Origin: Bacteroidales bacterium Bact_09
GTDB taxonomy: Bacteria; Bacteroidota; Bacteroidia; Bacteroidales; UBA932
Assembly: GCA_001603455.1 (NCBI GenBank)
Contig: LUZA01000080.1
Span: forward strand, 1-41,361
Direction: 5' to 3'
Length of the DNA stretch: 41,361 bases
Shown: positions 1-8,864 of the stretch, in pieces
Position numbering within the stretch: the stretch's first letter is position 1
How the letters are laid out: every line of letters starts with the position of its first letter
Made by a program: the position numbers and the translations under genes
The notes under the pieces: generated by a model
The model's database searches: none
Seen by the model: the letters and a program-made list of their open reading frames with translations, nothing else
Told to the model about the DNA's origin: nothing

Positions 1-42
1 ATGTTCAGACCTGGAGGAACGGTCATAATCTTCAAAATACAT
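1..42 (-). CDS. 5' end of a divergent gene, product unknown (partial)
   Basis: An open frame reads leftward from an ATG at 42-40 to the window edge, giving 14 codons that start MYFEDYDRSSRSEH. A minus-strand TATATTTG -7 box lies about 25 bp upstream at 74-67, so a divergent gene sharing its intergenic region with nusB is plausible. The fragment is too short to assign a family. The call rests only on start codon, promoter and open frame. Confidence 0.4.
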   Translation of the reverse strand, partial: MYFEDYDRSSRSEH

Positions 43-66
43 AGGTGTTATTTATTTATATATGCA

Positions 67-74
67 CAAATATA
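67..74 (-). promoter_or_regulatory. -7 promoter box (TATATTTG) for the divergent leftward gene
   Basis: The minus strand reads TATATTTG here, matching the Bacteroidota TAnnTTTG -7 consensus. It lies 24 bp upstream of the leftward ATG at 42. No TTTG -33 element at the usual 19-21 bp is evident. Confidence 0.4.
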
Positions 75-77
75 AAA

Positions 78-104
78 TATATTTGCTTTAAAACTGTATA
101 TTTG
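78..104 (+). promoter_or_regulatory. Two tandem -7 boxes (TATATTTG) upstream of nusB
   Basis: TATATTTG occurs twice, at 78-85 and 97-104, 19 bp apart. Using the offset seen at rnpB and tRNA-Lys (RNA begins 7-8 nt after the box), transcription would start near 92 and 111. The second start would leave a leader of about 19 nt before the nusB ATG at 130. A clear -33 element is not visible for either box. Confidence 0.55.
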
Positions 105-129
105 CAGAGATTCTTTTGATTTATGAGAT

Positions 130-1086
130 ATGCTCAGCAGGCGATTTATTCGTGTCAAGGTTTTTAAACTTTTATTTAGCAGCGTTCATTCACAGAGTTT
201 TGATCAGGCGGCGGCAGAAAAAGAACTCATAGTGAGCCTGGAAAAAACAAGGCAATTGTATTTTCTGTTACTTTCTCTGCCTACAGCTTTGGCCCGCTAT
301 GCACAGGAAAGGATAGATATTGGACTGCAAAAATACCATCCTTCAGAGGAAGAATCCAATCCCAATATGCGTTTTGTCAACAACAAGGTCATAGCAGTCC
401 TCGAAAACGACAGGGAGCTTGAACAGGCTCGTCGGCACGGTCTGAACTGGGCATCGCAAAGAAGCTATATCAGGAATTTGTATGAACAGTTAAAGGAAGA
501 ACCTTATTTTATTGAGTATATGAATAATCAGCAGGAGCCTGATTTTGACCGGGACATGAAGTTGCTGCAGGATTTTTTCAGTACCCAACCAGACGAAGAC
601 CAGGATCTTTATAATCTGCTGGAAGACCAGAGCCTTTACTGGGCAGATGATGTAGCTTACGTATGTAATGTTATTTTGGCACAAATGGCAGAACTTAAAT
701 CGCAAACCGGAACTTTAAAGCATCCTCCGCTGTTCAACAACAATGATGACAAGGTTTTCGCAACCGGTCTCCTGGCCTACTCCCTGCAGAATTACAAAGA
801 GTATGTGGGCTATATAGAAAAGTTTGCCGAGAACTGGGACCTGGAAAGGATCGCTGCAACAGATTCCATTCTTATTATTATGGGAGTGGCTGAAGCAGTA
901 GCTTTTCCTCAAATACCCATTAAGGTTACACTCAATGAAATGGTAGAAATATCCAAATATTACAGTACCGGCAATTCCAAAACGTTCGTGAACGGTGTCC
1001 TGGACAAGGTGATAAAATTTCTGACTGAGGAAGGCCGTATCGTTAAACGTGGCAGGGGACTTGTAGAGAAATGTTCATATATTTAA
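130..1086 (+). CDS. nusB: Transcription antitermination factor NusB
   Basis: The 318-residue protein begins MLSRRFIRVKVFKLLFS, the N-terminal motif of NusB (R-x-x-x-K-x-L-F). The C-terminal half, about residues 195-318, carries the NusB helical fold, including an 'RIAATDSILIIMG' stretch and a terminal 'VNGVLDKV' helix. NusB binds boxA RNA with S10/NusE in rRNA antitermination complexes. At 318 residues it is about twice the length of proteobacterial NusB; such extended forms are usual in Bacteroidota. It heads a co-directional cluster with yajC 16 bp downstream. ATG 130 is preferred because the conserved motif starts there. Confidence 0.93.
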   Translation: MLSRRFIRVKVFKLLFSSVHSQSFDQAAAEKELIVSLEKTRQLYFLLLSLPTALARYAQERIDIGLQKYHPSEEESNPNMRFVNNKVIAVLENDRELEQARRHGLNWASQRSYIRNLYEQLKEEPYFIEYMNNQQEPDFDRDMKLLQDFFSTQPDEDQDLYNLLEDQSLYWADDVAYVCNVILAQMAELKSQTGTLKHPPLFNNNDDKVFATGLLAYSLQNYKEYVGYIEKFAENWDLERIAATDSILIIMGVAEAVAFPQIPIKVTLNEMVEISKYYSTGNSKTFVNGVLDKVIKFLTEEGRIVKRGRGLVEKCSYI

Positions 1087-1102
1087 TAACGAATACAAAA
1101 CA

Positions 1103-1429
1103 ATGAATGCATTAGTAATTTTACAGGAACAAACTACAGCAACAGCCGCAAAAGGTGGTAACTGGACATTTTTAATAATGATGGTTGCCATTTTTGTGGT
1201 AATGTATTTTTTAATGATCCGTCCCCAAAAAAAGCGCCAGAAAGAACTGAAAGAATATCGTGACAGCCTGAAAAAGGGAGAAAAGGTTATTACTGCCGGG
1301 GGTATTTACGGGACTATTGCCGAGGTAAAAGACAATTATGTGTTGCTGGAAGTAGATACAAATGTTAAGATCAGGGTGGACAAATCCACTTTAGTTAAGG
1401 ATTCGTCCGATCTGCAGCAAAGCAATTAA
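1103..1429 (+). CDS. yajC: Preprotein translocase subunit YajC
   Basis: This 108-residue protein has one membrane segment at about residues 22-40, followed by the family hallmark 'MIRPQKKRQKE' and a small basic soluble domain containing 'KKGEKVITAGGIYGTI'. YajC is an accessory of the SecDF-YidC holotranslocon in the inner membrane and is not essential in the species studied. It lies 16 bp after nusB and 24 bp before the YbbR-like gene, consistent with one transcript. Length and motif order are normal for the family. Confidence 0.95.
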   Translation: MNALVILQEQTTATAAKGGNWTFLIMMVAIFVVMYFLMIRPQKKRQKELKEYRDSLKKGEKVITAGGIYGTIAEVKDNYVLLEVDTNVKIRVDKSTLVKDSSDLQQSN

Positions 1430-1453
1430 CCGGTTGCCGGGAGAGTATGGCCT

Positions 1454-2398
1454 ATGAAACGGTCCAGATTGGTATTTTTGCTGTGTATAATCGCAGCCTT
1501 CTTCCTGTGGGTAGTGTACACATTGTCAAATGAGTACACCTCTTACTTTCGTTTTCCTCTCGAAGTTGCTACCAACCTGGAAGGACGTACCGATCTGTCT
1601 CAGGCCGACAATACCCTTTTTGTAAGGGGAACCGCCAGGGGTTTTTATATCATCCGTCATGCATGGCGGAAAAAAGTTCCCTCTATAAAGATATTTGCCG
1701 ACAAAACCCTGATGCGCGAATATCCCGACAGAAAGGATCAGTTTTATCTATTGGCCGATAATATTCACAATCTGGTCAATGATGCCCTGGGCAACGATCT
1801 TCAGCTCGAGACCATCCTGACCGATACCATACACTTGGAATACGGGCAGGTCCATTACAGAAAGGTCCCTGTGCGATTTATTTCGGATATCTCGTACAAG
1901 CCACAATACATGTCCTTTCAGCCTGTCAGGATCTACCCGGACAGTGTTCTTGTCTATGCTGGGGAACCTTACCTGGAAATGATAGAGGAGGTCAAAACCC
2001 GCAAAGTATCTCTGGGTAACCTGGATCAGACGGTGGAAGGCATTACCCGGCTGGAAATTCCCGTAAATACACGCCTTTCACAGACAGAGGTCACTTACGA
2101 AGTCATGGTCAAACGCTACGTAGAACTGAGCTTCGAGGTTGCGGTTACCACCCGCAATGTACCTTACCGCAGGGAATTGATCATACTGCCCGATGTGGTT
2201 ACCCTTCAATTCCGCTGCCCTTTTGAGGAAGCCGCGAACATCAATGCCCGGAGCCTTGCTTTAGTGGTCGATTACAACGAATTCACCAAGAAAGACTGCG
2301 GAAAGATCATACCGTCTCTGGAAGGAGCCCCCGCTATGATAAGCCATGTGCTTCTTACCCCGCAATTCGTTGACGGGATCATCCAAAACCGTTACTAA
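1454..2398 (+). CDS. YbbR-like domain membrane-anchored protein
   Basis: The 314-residue protein has an N-terminal membrane anchor at about residues 5-26, followed by an extracytoplasmic beta-rich region with YbbR-like repeats. A typical stretch near residues 125-180 has the 'KVPVRF...YPDSVLVYAGEP' pattern. In Bacteroidota a YbbR-like protein is commonly found between yajC and coaE, as here. In Firmicutes the related CdaR regulates the diadenylate cyclase CdaA, but no cyclase gene is next to this one, so that role is not implied. The start ATG 1454 lies 24 bp after the yajC stop. Confidence 0.85.
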   Translation: MKRSRLVFLLCIIAAFFLWVVYTLSNEYTSYFRFPLEVATNLEGRTDLSQADNTLFVRGTARGFYIIRHAWRKKVPSIKIFADKTLMREYPDRKDQFYLLADNIHNLVNDALGNDLQLETILTDTIHLEYGQVHYRKVPVRFISDISYKPQYMSFQPVRIYPDSVLVYAGEPYLEMIEEVKTRKVSLGNLDQTVEGITRLEIPVNTRLSQTEVTYEVMVKRYVELSFEVAVTTRNVPYRRELIILPDVVTLQFRCPFEEAANINARSLALVVDYNEFTKKDCGKIIPSLEGAPAMISHVLLTPQFVDGIIQNRY

Positions 2399-2411
2399 TA
2401 CTTAACCGGTT

Positions 2412-3014
2412 ATGATTACACTTGGCATTACAGGGGGTATAGGTAGCGGTAAAAGTTATGTCACACGGATCTTCAGTGCGTTGGGCATTCCCTATTACGA
2501 TTCCGATGCCCGTACAAAACAATTATACCGGGACGATCCGGATCTTAAAGAAATACTTACCGGATTGTTTGGTCCGGATATTTATAGGGATGAAAAACCC
2601 GATATTCGTAAAATGGCTTTGCTTATTTTCAGCAACCAACAATTGCTCAAAAAAGTCAACATGCTTGTTCACCCTTACGTGGTAAGGGATTTTATGAAAT
2701 GGGCATCATCTGCCAAAGCTCCTTATGTGATCTTTGAAAGCGCCATACTGCTTGAAATGGACCCACCTTTTCACACGACAAGGGTACTTACCGTATCGGC
2801 CAACAGAGAACTGCGTCTGTGGAGAGCTGCCGGCAGGGATAATGCCCATTTGCAGTCCGTACTGGACAGGATGAACAAGCAATGGACCGACGCGCAAAGA
2901 GAAGCACATGCGGATTTCGTGATCGTATCTGACGATAAACAGCCTTTGCTGCCGCGTGTTCTGCAAGTGCACCAATATATGATGAACCTTACAAACAACC
3001 ATAATGAAAACTGA
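2412..3014 (+). CDS. coaE: Dephospho-CoA kinase
   Basis: CoaE phosphorylates the 3'-OH of dephospho-CoA with ATP, the last step of coenzyme A synthesis in the cytoplasm. The 200-residue protein has the Walker A loop GITGGIGSGKS at residues 5-15, then 'YYDSDARTKQLY', the acceptor-site motif of the family, and an 'HPYVVRDF' stretch. Length is typical. The end overlaps the start of the DUF5606 gene by 11 bp, indicating translational coupling. Confidence 0.95.
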   Translation: MITLGITGGIGSGKSYVTRIFSALGIPYYDSDARTKQLYRDDPDLKEILTGLFGPDIYRDEKPDIRKMALLIFSNQQLLKKVNMLVHPYVVRDFMKWASSAKAPYVIFESAILLEMDPPFHTTRVLTVSANRELRLWRAAGRDNAHLQSVLDRMNKQWTDAQREAHADFVIVSDDKQPLLPRVLQVHQYMMNLTNNHNEN

Positions 3015-3606
3015 ATTAGCAAAAATCCTGTCCATAGGAGGACAACCCGGGCTGTACCGATACCTTGTACATAGTAACGGAGGCATTGTGGTGGAATCTC
3101 TGGCCGACGGAAAAAGAAAATGGATGGGCCCCAGTGCCCGCATGACATTTTTATCAGACATATCTGTATATACGCAAACCAATGACGAGTTAAAACTGCA
3201 GGACGTTCTGATCCGTATGAAAGACTTTCTGCAACAAGAACAGGCACCCGTTCCTGGAAAGGATCCGGCTGCAATGGCTGCTTTCTTTGAAAAAGTCATC
3301 CCCGAGTATGACAGGGACCGCTTTTATCCTTCGCACATGAAAAAGGTACTGGATTGGTACAATGTGCTCAGATCGGCAGATGCGTTGGACTTTGAGGTCC
3401 CTGCGGAAGAAGCTGCCGAAGATGCAACGGAATCACCTGCAGAAGAGATCAAGCCCGATGTAAAAGCCGAAACAAAAGCCGAGGCAAAAGTTCCTGCCAA
3501 GCCGGCAAGATCCGTCGCCAATACATCAAAATCTACAGCCAGGGCGACTAAGCCAGCGGCAGCCAGGGCTCCCAGGCCAGTGATCAAGCACACAACGCAG
3601 AAATAG
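3004..3606 (+). CDS. DUF5606 domain protein with Ala/Lys-rich tail
   Basis: The N-terminal part, about residues 1-130, matches my recollection of the Bacteroidota DUF5606 family ('LAKILSIGGQPGLYRYL', 'GGIVVESL', 'LSDISVYT'). The function is unknown. The C-terminal 70 residues are low complexity, rich in Ala, Glu, Lys and Pro, and end basic, which suggests a disordered nucleic-acid- or ribosome-contacting tail (inference). The gene overlaps coaE at its start, and its TAG stop shares a base with the GTG start of rimO, so the three are probably translationally coupled. Confidence 0.8.
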   Translation: MKTELAKILSIGGQPGLYRYLVHSNGGIVVESLADGKRKWMGPSARMTFLSDISVYTQTNDELKLQDVLIRMKDFLQQEQAPVPGKDPAAMAAFFEKVIPEYDRDRFYPSHMKKVLDWYNVLRSADALDFEVPAEEAAEDATESPAEEIKPDVKAETKAEAKVPAKPARSVANTSKSTARATKPAAARAPRPVIKHTTQK

Positions 3607-4973
3607 TGCAGACCCATCGCAGGAAGCCGGGAAGGTTATCGGTCTGTACCCTGGGATGCTCCAAAAACAGGGTAGACAGTGAACACCTCATGCGTCAGCT
3701 GGAAGCCGGAGGATGGAAAATTATTCCCGATGCCACAGAAGAAGACTATCCGCTGGATGCTCTGGTGATCAATACCTGCGGATTTATCCACGACGCAAAG
3801 GAAGAATCCATCGAATACATCTTAGAGGCACTGCAAGCAAAAGCAGAAGGTCGCATAGGGCAGGTACTGGTCATGGGTTGTCTGTCCGGACGATATAAAA
3901 ACCAACTTAAAAAGGAAATGCCCCAGGTCGATGCATTCTTTGGCGTGGACGATATCCACCTTGTTACGGCTCACCTGGGAGTACAGTATAATCCACGCCT
4001 GGCAACCGAGAGGCTGATTTCCACCCCGGCTCATTACGCTTACCTGAAACTAAGCGAAGGATGCGACCGGGGCTGTGCTTACTGCGCCATTCCCCTGATC
4101 CGCGGAAATCACCGCTCCAGACCCAAAGATGAGCTGATAGCCGAGGCTCGCTTCCTTGCCGGACAGGGAGTTCGGGAACTGATCCTGGTAGCACAGGACA
4201 CAAGTTACTACGGACTGGATCTGACAGGAAAACGGGAGCTTGCCCATTTGATGGAAGCCCTGTGCCTGATCGAAGATATTGGCAGGATCCGGTTGTTGTA
4301 TACTTATCCGCAGGGATTTCCCCTGGATGTGCTCAGACTCATGGCAAACGAACCTAAAATATGCCAATACGTTGATATTCCGCTTCAACACGTTTCCAAC
4401 AAGGTGCTGACAGCCATGCGCAGGAACACAACAAAAGCAGAAACCCTGCAATTGATAGAAGATTTTCGTACATTCGTACCTGGTATTTACCTGCGCACCA
4501 CCTTGATGGTAGGACACCCTGGGGAAGATGAACAGGCATTTGGTGAATTGCTGGATTTTGTTAGGGAGGCCAGGTTTGAAAGGATGGGTGCCTTCATGTA
4601 CTCCCGTGAGGAAGGTACATACGGGGCGCTACACCTGAAAGACCGGATTCCGTTGAAAATCAAGCAGGAACGTTATAACAGGCTGATGGAGTTGCAAAAG
4701 GATATCTCCTTAGCCTGCAATAAATCCAGGATCGGAAGTGTTTGCAGTATTCTGGCAGATTATGCCATCACTAAAGAAAGTCCGGAAGGATCTGCCGTCC
4801 GGTTTTCCGGCAAGGTGATGATCCTGGGAAGATCGCAATACGAGGCGCCCGAAGTAGATGGTTACGTGATCCTGGAGAATGCGCCGGAAGTAAAGCCGGG
4901 TTCCTTTGCGGAAGTCCGGATCGTTAACGCAGATGCATACGATCTGCATGCTCAAATAATTGATAAACAATAA
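3606..4973 (+). CDS. rimO: Ribosomal protein S12 methylthiotransferase RimO
   Basis: RimO is a radical-SAM enzyme that adds a methylthio group to the conserved Asp of ribosomal protein S12. The 455-residue protein shows the order of its family: an N-terminal UPF0004 domain with cysteines in 'LGCSKNRVDSEHLM', 'NTCGF' and 'GCLSG'; a radical-SAM C-x3-C-x2-C motif at Cys153, Cys157 and Cys160; and a C-terminal TRAM domain from about residue 385. 'LGCSKN-VDSE' distinguishes RimO from MiaB. It starts at a GTG that overlaps the preceding TAG by one base. Confidence 0.95.
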   Translation: MQTHRRKPGRLSVCTLGCSKNRVDSEHLMRQLEAGGWKIIPDATEEDYPLDALVINTCGFIHDAKEESIEYILEALQAKAEGRIGQVLVMGCLSGRYKNQLKKEMPQVDAFFGVDDIHLVTAHLGVQYNPRLATERLISTPAHYAYLKLSEGCDRGCAYCAIPLIRGNHRSRPKDELIAEARFLAGQGVRELILVAQDTSYYGLDLTGKRELAHLMEALCLIEDIGRIRLLYTYPQGFPLDVLRLMANEPKICQYVDIPLQHVSNKVLTAMRRNTTKAETLQLIEDFRTFVPGIYLRTTLMVGHPGEDEQAFGELLDFVREARFERMGAFMYSREEGTYGALHLKDRIPLKIKQERYNRLMELQKDISLACNKSRIGSVCSILADYAITKESPEGSAVRFSGKVMILGRSQYEAPEVDGYVILENAPEVKPGSFAEVRIVNADAYDLHAQIIDKQ

Positions 4974-4984
4974 AATATTATATT

Positions 4985-5734
4985 ATGATGCAATTACTCA
5001 AAGACAAGAAAGTGTTGATTACGGGTGCAGCCCGAGGCATAGGTAAAGCCATTGCCCTCAGAATGGCTGGACAGGGGGCCGATATTGCTTTTACAGACCT
5101 GAAGGTAGACGAACAAGCCAATGAAACCATAGCACAAATTGAGGCATGCGGAGTAAGAGCGGTCGCTTATGCATCAAATGCAGCTTCTTTCCAGGATGCC
5201 CACCAGGTGGTCACCCAGGTGGTGCAGGAATTCGGCAGGATTGATATCCTGGTTAATAATGCCGGCATTACCCGCGATACGCTCATTCTACGTATGAGCG
5301 AACAGCAATGGGATATGGTTTTGGATGTAAACCTGAAATCTGCTTTCAATTTCATACATGCCACTGCTCCACTGATGGTGAAGCAAAAAGGTGGCAGCAT
5401 CATTAACATGAGCTCTGTTGTAGGTCTTTCCGGAAACGCCGGACAGGCCAATTATTCTGCTTCCAAGGCGGGCCTTATTGCACTCACAAAATCGGTAGCC
5501 AAAGAACTTGGTCCCAGGGGGATTCGCGCCAATGCCGTTGCTCCCGGTTTTATTATCAGCGACATGACTGACCAGCTATCAGAAGCTGTCCGGAAAGCAT
5601 GGATAGATACCATACCGCTGCGCAGGGGCGGTACGCCCGGCGATGTTGCCGACGTATGCCTCTTCCTTGCCTCGGACCTTTCCTCTTATGTGAGCGGACA
5701 GGTGATACCGGTATGCGGCGGGATGCACACATAG
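4985..5734 (+). CDS. fabG: 3-oxoacyl-ACP reductase FabG (SDR family)
   Basis: FabG is a cytoplasmic NAD(P)H-dependent short-chain dehydrogenase that reduces 3-oxoacyl-ACP in fatty acid elongation. The 249-residue protein has the cofactor loop TGAARGIGKA at residues 14-23, the NNAG motif, the catalytic Ser in 'INMSSVVG', and the catalytic pair in 'YSASKAG' (YxxxK). The C-terminal 'SSYVSGQVIPVCGGM' is typical. It is 11 bp downstream of rimO. Paralogous SDR enzymes can look alike, but length and motifs fit FabG well. Confidence 0.88.
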   Translation: MMQLLKDKKVLITGAARGIGKAIALRMAGQGADIAFTDLKVDEQANETIAQIEACGVRAVAYASNAASFQDAHQVVTQVVQEFGRIDILVNNAGITRDTLILRMSEQQWDMVLDVNLKSAFNFIHATAPLMVKQKGGSIINMSSVVGLSGNAGQANYSASKAGLIALTKSVAKELGPRGIRANAVAPGFIISDMTDQLSEAVRKAWIDTIPLRRGGTPGDVADVCLFLASDLSSYVSGQVIPVCGGMHT

Positions 5735-5755
5735 AAACATTAAAAAAATGATCAT

Positions 5756-6673
5756 ATGAAAGCCATACGTACAATAGGTTTGCTTGCTTTATTGCTGATA
5801 ACCGGCGCCTGCGGCCCAATGATCAACATCATGGAAGTGGATGTGAGGCTTCCTGCTACCAGACCCCTGAATATTCTGGGAAGGAACATGGCCGTATTTA
5901 CTCCCCAATACGATTCGGTATCTATGACCGATTCGGTATTATTGAACAGATTTGCCCAGGCCTTTGCTGATGGGATCGCCTCTCAGGCCTTACTGCCTAA
6001 AGGATCGGTGCCCTTGTTCAGCCATTATTGCGGATCCGAGCCGCTCGGAACCCTGGATCAGCCGGATTACGTACACCGTCTTGCCCTCGAAACGGGAACA
6101 GACCTGCTTTTTATGGTAGACAGCGTGACCATTGGCGGCTTTCAGGCAAAGGACCTATACCTGATTGTCCCCCTATTATCGGTGGTACGTGTTTACGATA
6201 CAGAACAGGTACGTTTCATTCAGTATATTCCCATAAGGGATACAGTTGCCTGGGAGTTTTGGATCCAGAACGATCAGGAAACAATACCCATCCCTAAAAA
6301 CGCTTTTGTGGACTTGCAGAAAGCAGCCGTTTACCTAGGTGAGCGTACTGCACGATCATTTGTGGACCAGTGGGAAACGCAAGACAGGGTGGTTTTCGTA
6401 TATGATAAAAGAGCCTGGAACAAGGCATACGATCATGCCTTGGCCTTCGAATGGGATAAAGCCATGGACATTTGGCTTGAACTTCTGGAAGGACCCAACG
6501 TAAAAGAAATTGCCTGTGCCGCTTTCAACCTGGCACTGGCTTGCGAGATGCAGGGAAATTTTGAATTGGCCGGCAAGTGGCTGGAACTGTCACAGAAAAC
6601 CTTTGATATGCCCGAAACACGTTATTACATGGAACTTCTGCAGGAGCGGAATAAACAAAGTAAACTGTTTTGA
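5756..6673 (+). CDS. DUF6340-like lipoprotein
   Basis: The 305-residue protein has a lipoprotein signal ending 'LLLITGAC', with Cys19 as the likely lipidated residue. The mature part starts 'GPMINIMEVDVRLPA' and ends in a TPR-like helical region around residues 220-295 ('AFNLALACEMQGNFELAGKW'). I associate this layout with the Bacteroidota DUF6340 family, whose function is unknown. The position after fabG, 21 bp apart, suggests co-transcription. The last codons overlap the TTG start of the small gene that follows. Confidence 0.75.
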   Translation: MKAIRTIGLLALLLITGACGPMINIMEVDVRLPATRPLNILGRNMAVFTPQYDSVSMTDSVLLNRFAQAFADGIASQALLPKGSVPLFSHYCGSEPLGTLDQPDYVHRLALETGTDLLFMVDSVTIGGFQAKDLYLIVPLLSVVRVYDTEQVRFIQYIPIRDTVAWEFWIQNDQETIPIPKNAFVDLQKAAVYLGERTARSFVDQWETQDRVVFVYDKRAWNKAYDHALAFEWDKAMDIWLELLEGPNVKEIACAAFNLALACEMQGNFELAGKWLELSQKTFDMPETRYYMELLQERNKQSKLF

Positions 6674-6852
6674 AAAAAAAGACTCCCCCTCGTATCCACA
6701 AAACGGTTTTAAGTTTTAATGACCGGGAAATGGCAGTTATAGACCATTTTTGTGAAAAGTACCATATAAAGGTTCGTTCCAGAATGTACCGCGAAGCCAT
6801 CATAGGGACCATACTCCGTAAGCTGGAGGAAGATCATCCCCGTTTGTTTTAA
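6670..6852 (+). CDS. Small basic protein, possible ribbon-helix-helix regulator
   Basis: A 60-residue protein, rich in Lys, Arg and His, containing 'VLSFNDREMAVIDHFCEKY' and 'RSRMYREAIIGTILRKL'. A short strand-like start followed by two helices resembles a ribbon-helix-helix DNA-binding fold (inference), and I recall similar small conserved proteins in Bacteroides. The only in-frame start at this position is TTG, overlapping the upstream TGA as TTGA, so translation probably depends on coupling. The gene ends 12 bp before the 3' end of the convergent rnpB. Confidence 0.65.
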   Translation: MKKKTPPRIHKTVLSFNDREMAVIDHFCEKYHIKVRSRMYREAIIGTILRKLEEDHPRLF

Positions 6853-6864
6853 TTTGAAAAAAAA

Positions 6865-7190
6865 CGGAGGGCCTGTAAGCCGGGTTCTGTCCAACTCCCA
6901 TCATTTATCTAAGCAGCCTACCCCCCGGCATAGGACGAGCAGCCCTAATATTGCCGGTATACTTGACCTTGCAGGGGATCGGTGCTTGCGTCAACGGTCG
7001 TCACCGGCCGTCACGGTGGGCTCTTACCCCGCCTTTTCACCCTTACCCGGATCCGAAGACACGGGCGGTTATTTTCTGTCAAACGATCCCTGATCTTACG
7101 ACCAGCTGTGATTTCCACAGGATCCTGCCCTTTCCTGCCCGGACTTTCCTCCCTTTTCCTAACGGAAAAGAGCGATGGGACAGCCCTCCG
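6865..7190 (-). ncRNA. rnpB: RNase P RNA
   Basis: On the minus strand the sequence contains GAGGAAAGTCCGGGCA, the signature 5' conserved region of bacterial RNase P RNA, and near its 3' end an ACAGAACCCGGCTTACAG stretch. The 5' end CGGAGGGC pairs with the 3' end GCCCTCCG as helix P1, which fixes both termini and gives 326 nt. A run of U follows the 3' end directly and would serve as terminator. The RNA is the catalytic subunit that matures tRNA 5' ends. Confidence 0.96.
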
Positions 7191-7196
7191 CAATCG

Positions 7197-7204
7197 CAAA
7201 GTTA
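7197..7204 (-). promoter_or_regulatory. -7 promoter box (TAACTTTG) for rnpB
   Basis: The minus strand reads TAACTTTG, a match to TAnnTTTG, and ends 7 nt before the first base of helix P1 of the RNase P RNA. Because the RNA 5' end is fixed by structure, this gives a local calibration of the distance from box to transcription start. Confidence 0.75.
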
Positions 7205-7244
7205 AAAAAAAGTCCTTACATTAGCGGTTTGAAAAAACTATCTG

Positions 7245-8864
7245 ATGGCAACAAAACATGTCTTCGTAACCGGAGGTGTGACTTCTTCTTTAGGAAAAGG
7301 CACCATAGCAGCGTCTCTTGCTAAATTACTACAGGCCAGGGGATTAAAGGTTACAATCCAAAAGTTTGATCCCTATATAAACGTAGATCCGGGAACTCTG
7401 AACCCCTATGAACACGGTGAATGTTACGTTACCGAAGATGGAGCCGAAACAGACCTCGACTTGGGTCATTATGAGCGCTTTTTAGGCGTTTATACCACCA
7501 GGGCAAGCAATGTGACCACAGGTAAAATTTACCAGACAGTCATTGACAAAGAACGGGAAGGAGCTTACCTGGGCAAAACTGTGCAGGTCATTCCGCACAT
7601 AACCGACGAGATCAAGCGCCGTATGCTCCTGCTGGGCAAAGCAGGTAAATACGACATAGTCATTACCGAGATCGGGGGAACGGTAGGCGACATAGAATCC
7701 CTTCCGTTTGTAGAAGCCGTACGCCAGCTGCAATGGGAACTCCCGGAAGAGAACTGTGCCGTTATACATCTGACACTGGTTCCCTACCTGGCAGCTGCCA
7801 AAGAACTGAAGACAAAGCCCACACAACACTCGGTAAGGCAATTACAACAGGAAGGGGTCAACCCCGACATCATTGTGTGCCGCACAGAAAGACCATTGCC
7901 GCTTGCCTTGCGTAAAAAGGTAGCCCTGTTTTGCAATGTCCGTCCCCATGCCGTAATTGAATCCATTGACCAGAAAAGCATTTACGAAGTTCCCCTGAAC
8001 CTCAAGCGCCAGAACCTGGACGGGATTTTGCTGGACTTGCTTAAAATTGACAACAAGGTAGAACCCAACCTCGATGCCTGGAAGCAGTTCATTGACCGGG
8101 TTTATCATCCCGCTCGCAAGGTAGATATTGCTCTGGTGGGAAAATACGTGGAATTACAGGACGCCTACAAATCCATACTGGAATCGTTCATTCATGCCGG
8201 AGCAGCCAACGATACCAAAGTGAAGGTGCATCCCCTACAAAGTGAACATATTAATGAAAACAATGTAGATGAGAAACTTGCGGGAATGAAAGGCATCCTG
8301 GTGGCACCCGGTTTCGGGTCCCGCGGTACGGATGGCAAAATATTTGCTTGTAAGTATGCAAGGGAGCACCGTATCCCGTTCCTGGGCATCTGTCTGGGCA
8401 TGCAGATGGCAGTAATTGAAATTGCCCGCAACGTGGCGGGGATACCCCAGGCAGAAAGTGTGGAAATTGTGCCTAAGACCGAGTTTCCGGTGATCGACCT
8501 GATGGAAGATCAGAAACGCCTTACCAGCAAAGGGGGCACGATGAGGCTTGGAGCCTACCAGTGCAAGCTGGAACGAGGATCTCTTGCCTTCAGGATATAC
8601 GGAAGGCAGATAATACAGGAAAGGCACCGGCACCGTTACGAATTGAATGATTGTTATTTAGATACACTGGAAAAGGCTGGCATGAGGGCAACAGGAAGGA
8701 ATCCCGAAACAGGGCTTGTAGAGATCATAGAGATCCCCGGTCATCCATTTTTCATAGGCGTGCAATTCCATCCCGAACTCAAAAGCACACCGGAAAAGCC
8801 CGCTCCGTTGTTCCGCTCCTTTATTGCAGCTGCCCTCCTGTACCAGGAATCGCTTACTAAATGA
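7245..8864 (+). CDS. pyrG: CTP synthase (glutamine-hydrolysing)
   Basis: PyrG converts UTP to CTP with ATP and glutamine in the cytoplasm. The 539-residue protein has the N-terminal synthetase domain starting 'HVFVTGGVTSSLGKGT', the 'DPYINVDPGTLNPYEHGE' nucleotide site, and a C-terminal class I glutamine amidotransferase domain with nucleophile Cys383 in 'GICLGMQ' and the His-Glu of 'FHPELKS'. Length is standard. It is divergent from rnpB, 54 bp away, and overlaps the next gene by 4 bp (ATGA). Confidence 0.97.
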   Translation: MATKHVFVTGGVTSSLGKGTIAASLAKLLQARGLKVTIQKFDPYINVDPGTLNPYEHGECYVTEDGAETDLDLGHYERFLGVYTTRASNVTTGKIYQTVIDKEREGAYLGKTVQVIPHITDEIKRRMLLLGKAGKYDIVITEIGGTVGDIESLPFVEAVRQLQWELPEENCAVIHLTLVPYLAAAKELKTKPTQHSVRQLQQEGVNPDIIVCRTERPLPLALRKKVALFCNVRPHAVIESIDQKSIYEVPLNLKRQNLDGILLDLLKIDNKVEPNLDAWKQFIDRVYHPARKVDIALVGKYVELQDAYKSILESFIHAGAANDTKVKVHPLQSEHINENNVDEKLAGMKGILVAPGFGSRGTDGKIFACKYAREHRIPFLGICLGMQMAVIEIARNVAGIPQAESVEIVPKTEFPVIDLMEDQKRLTSKGGTMRLGAYQCKLERGSLAFRIYGRQIIQERHRHRYELNDCYLDTLEKAGMRATGRNPETGLVEIIEIPGHPFFIGVQFHPELKSTPEKPAPLFRSFIAAALLYQESLTK

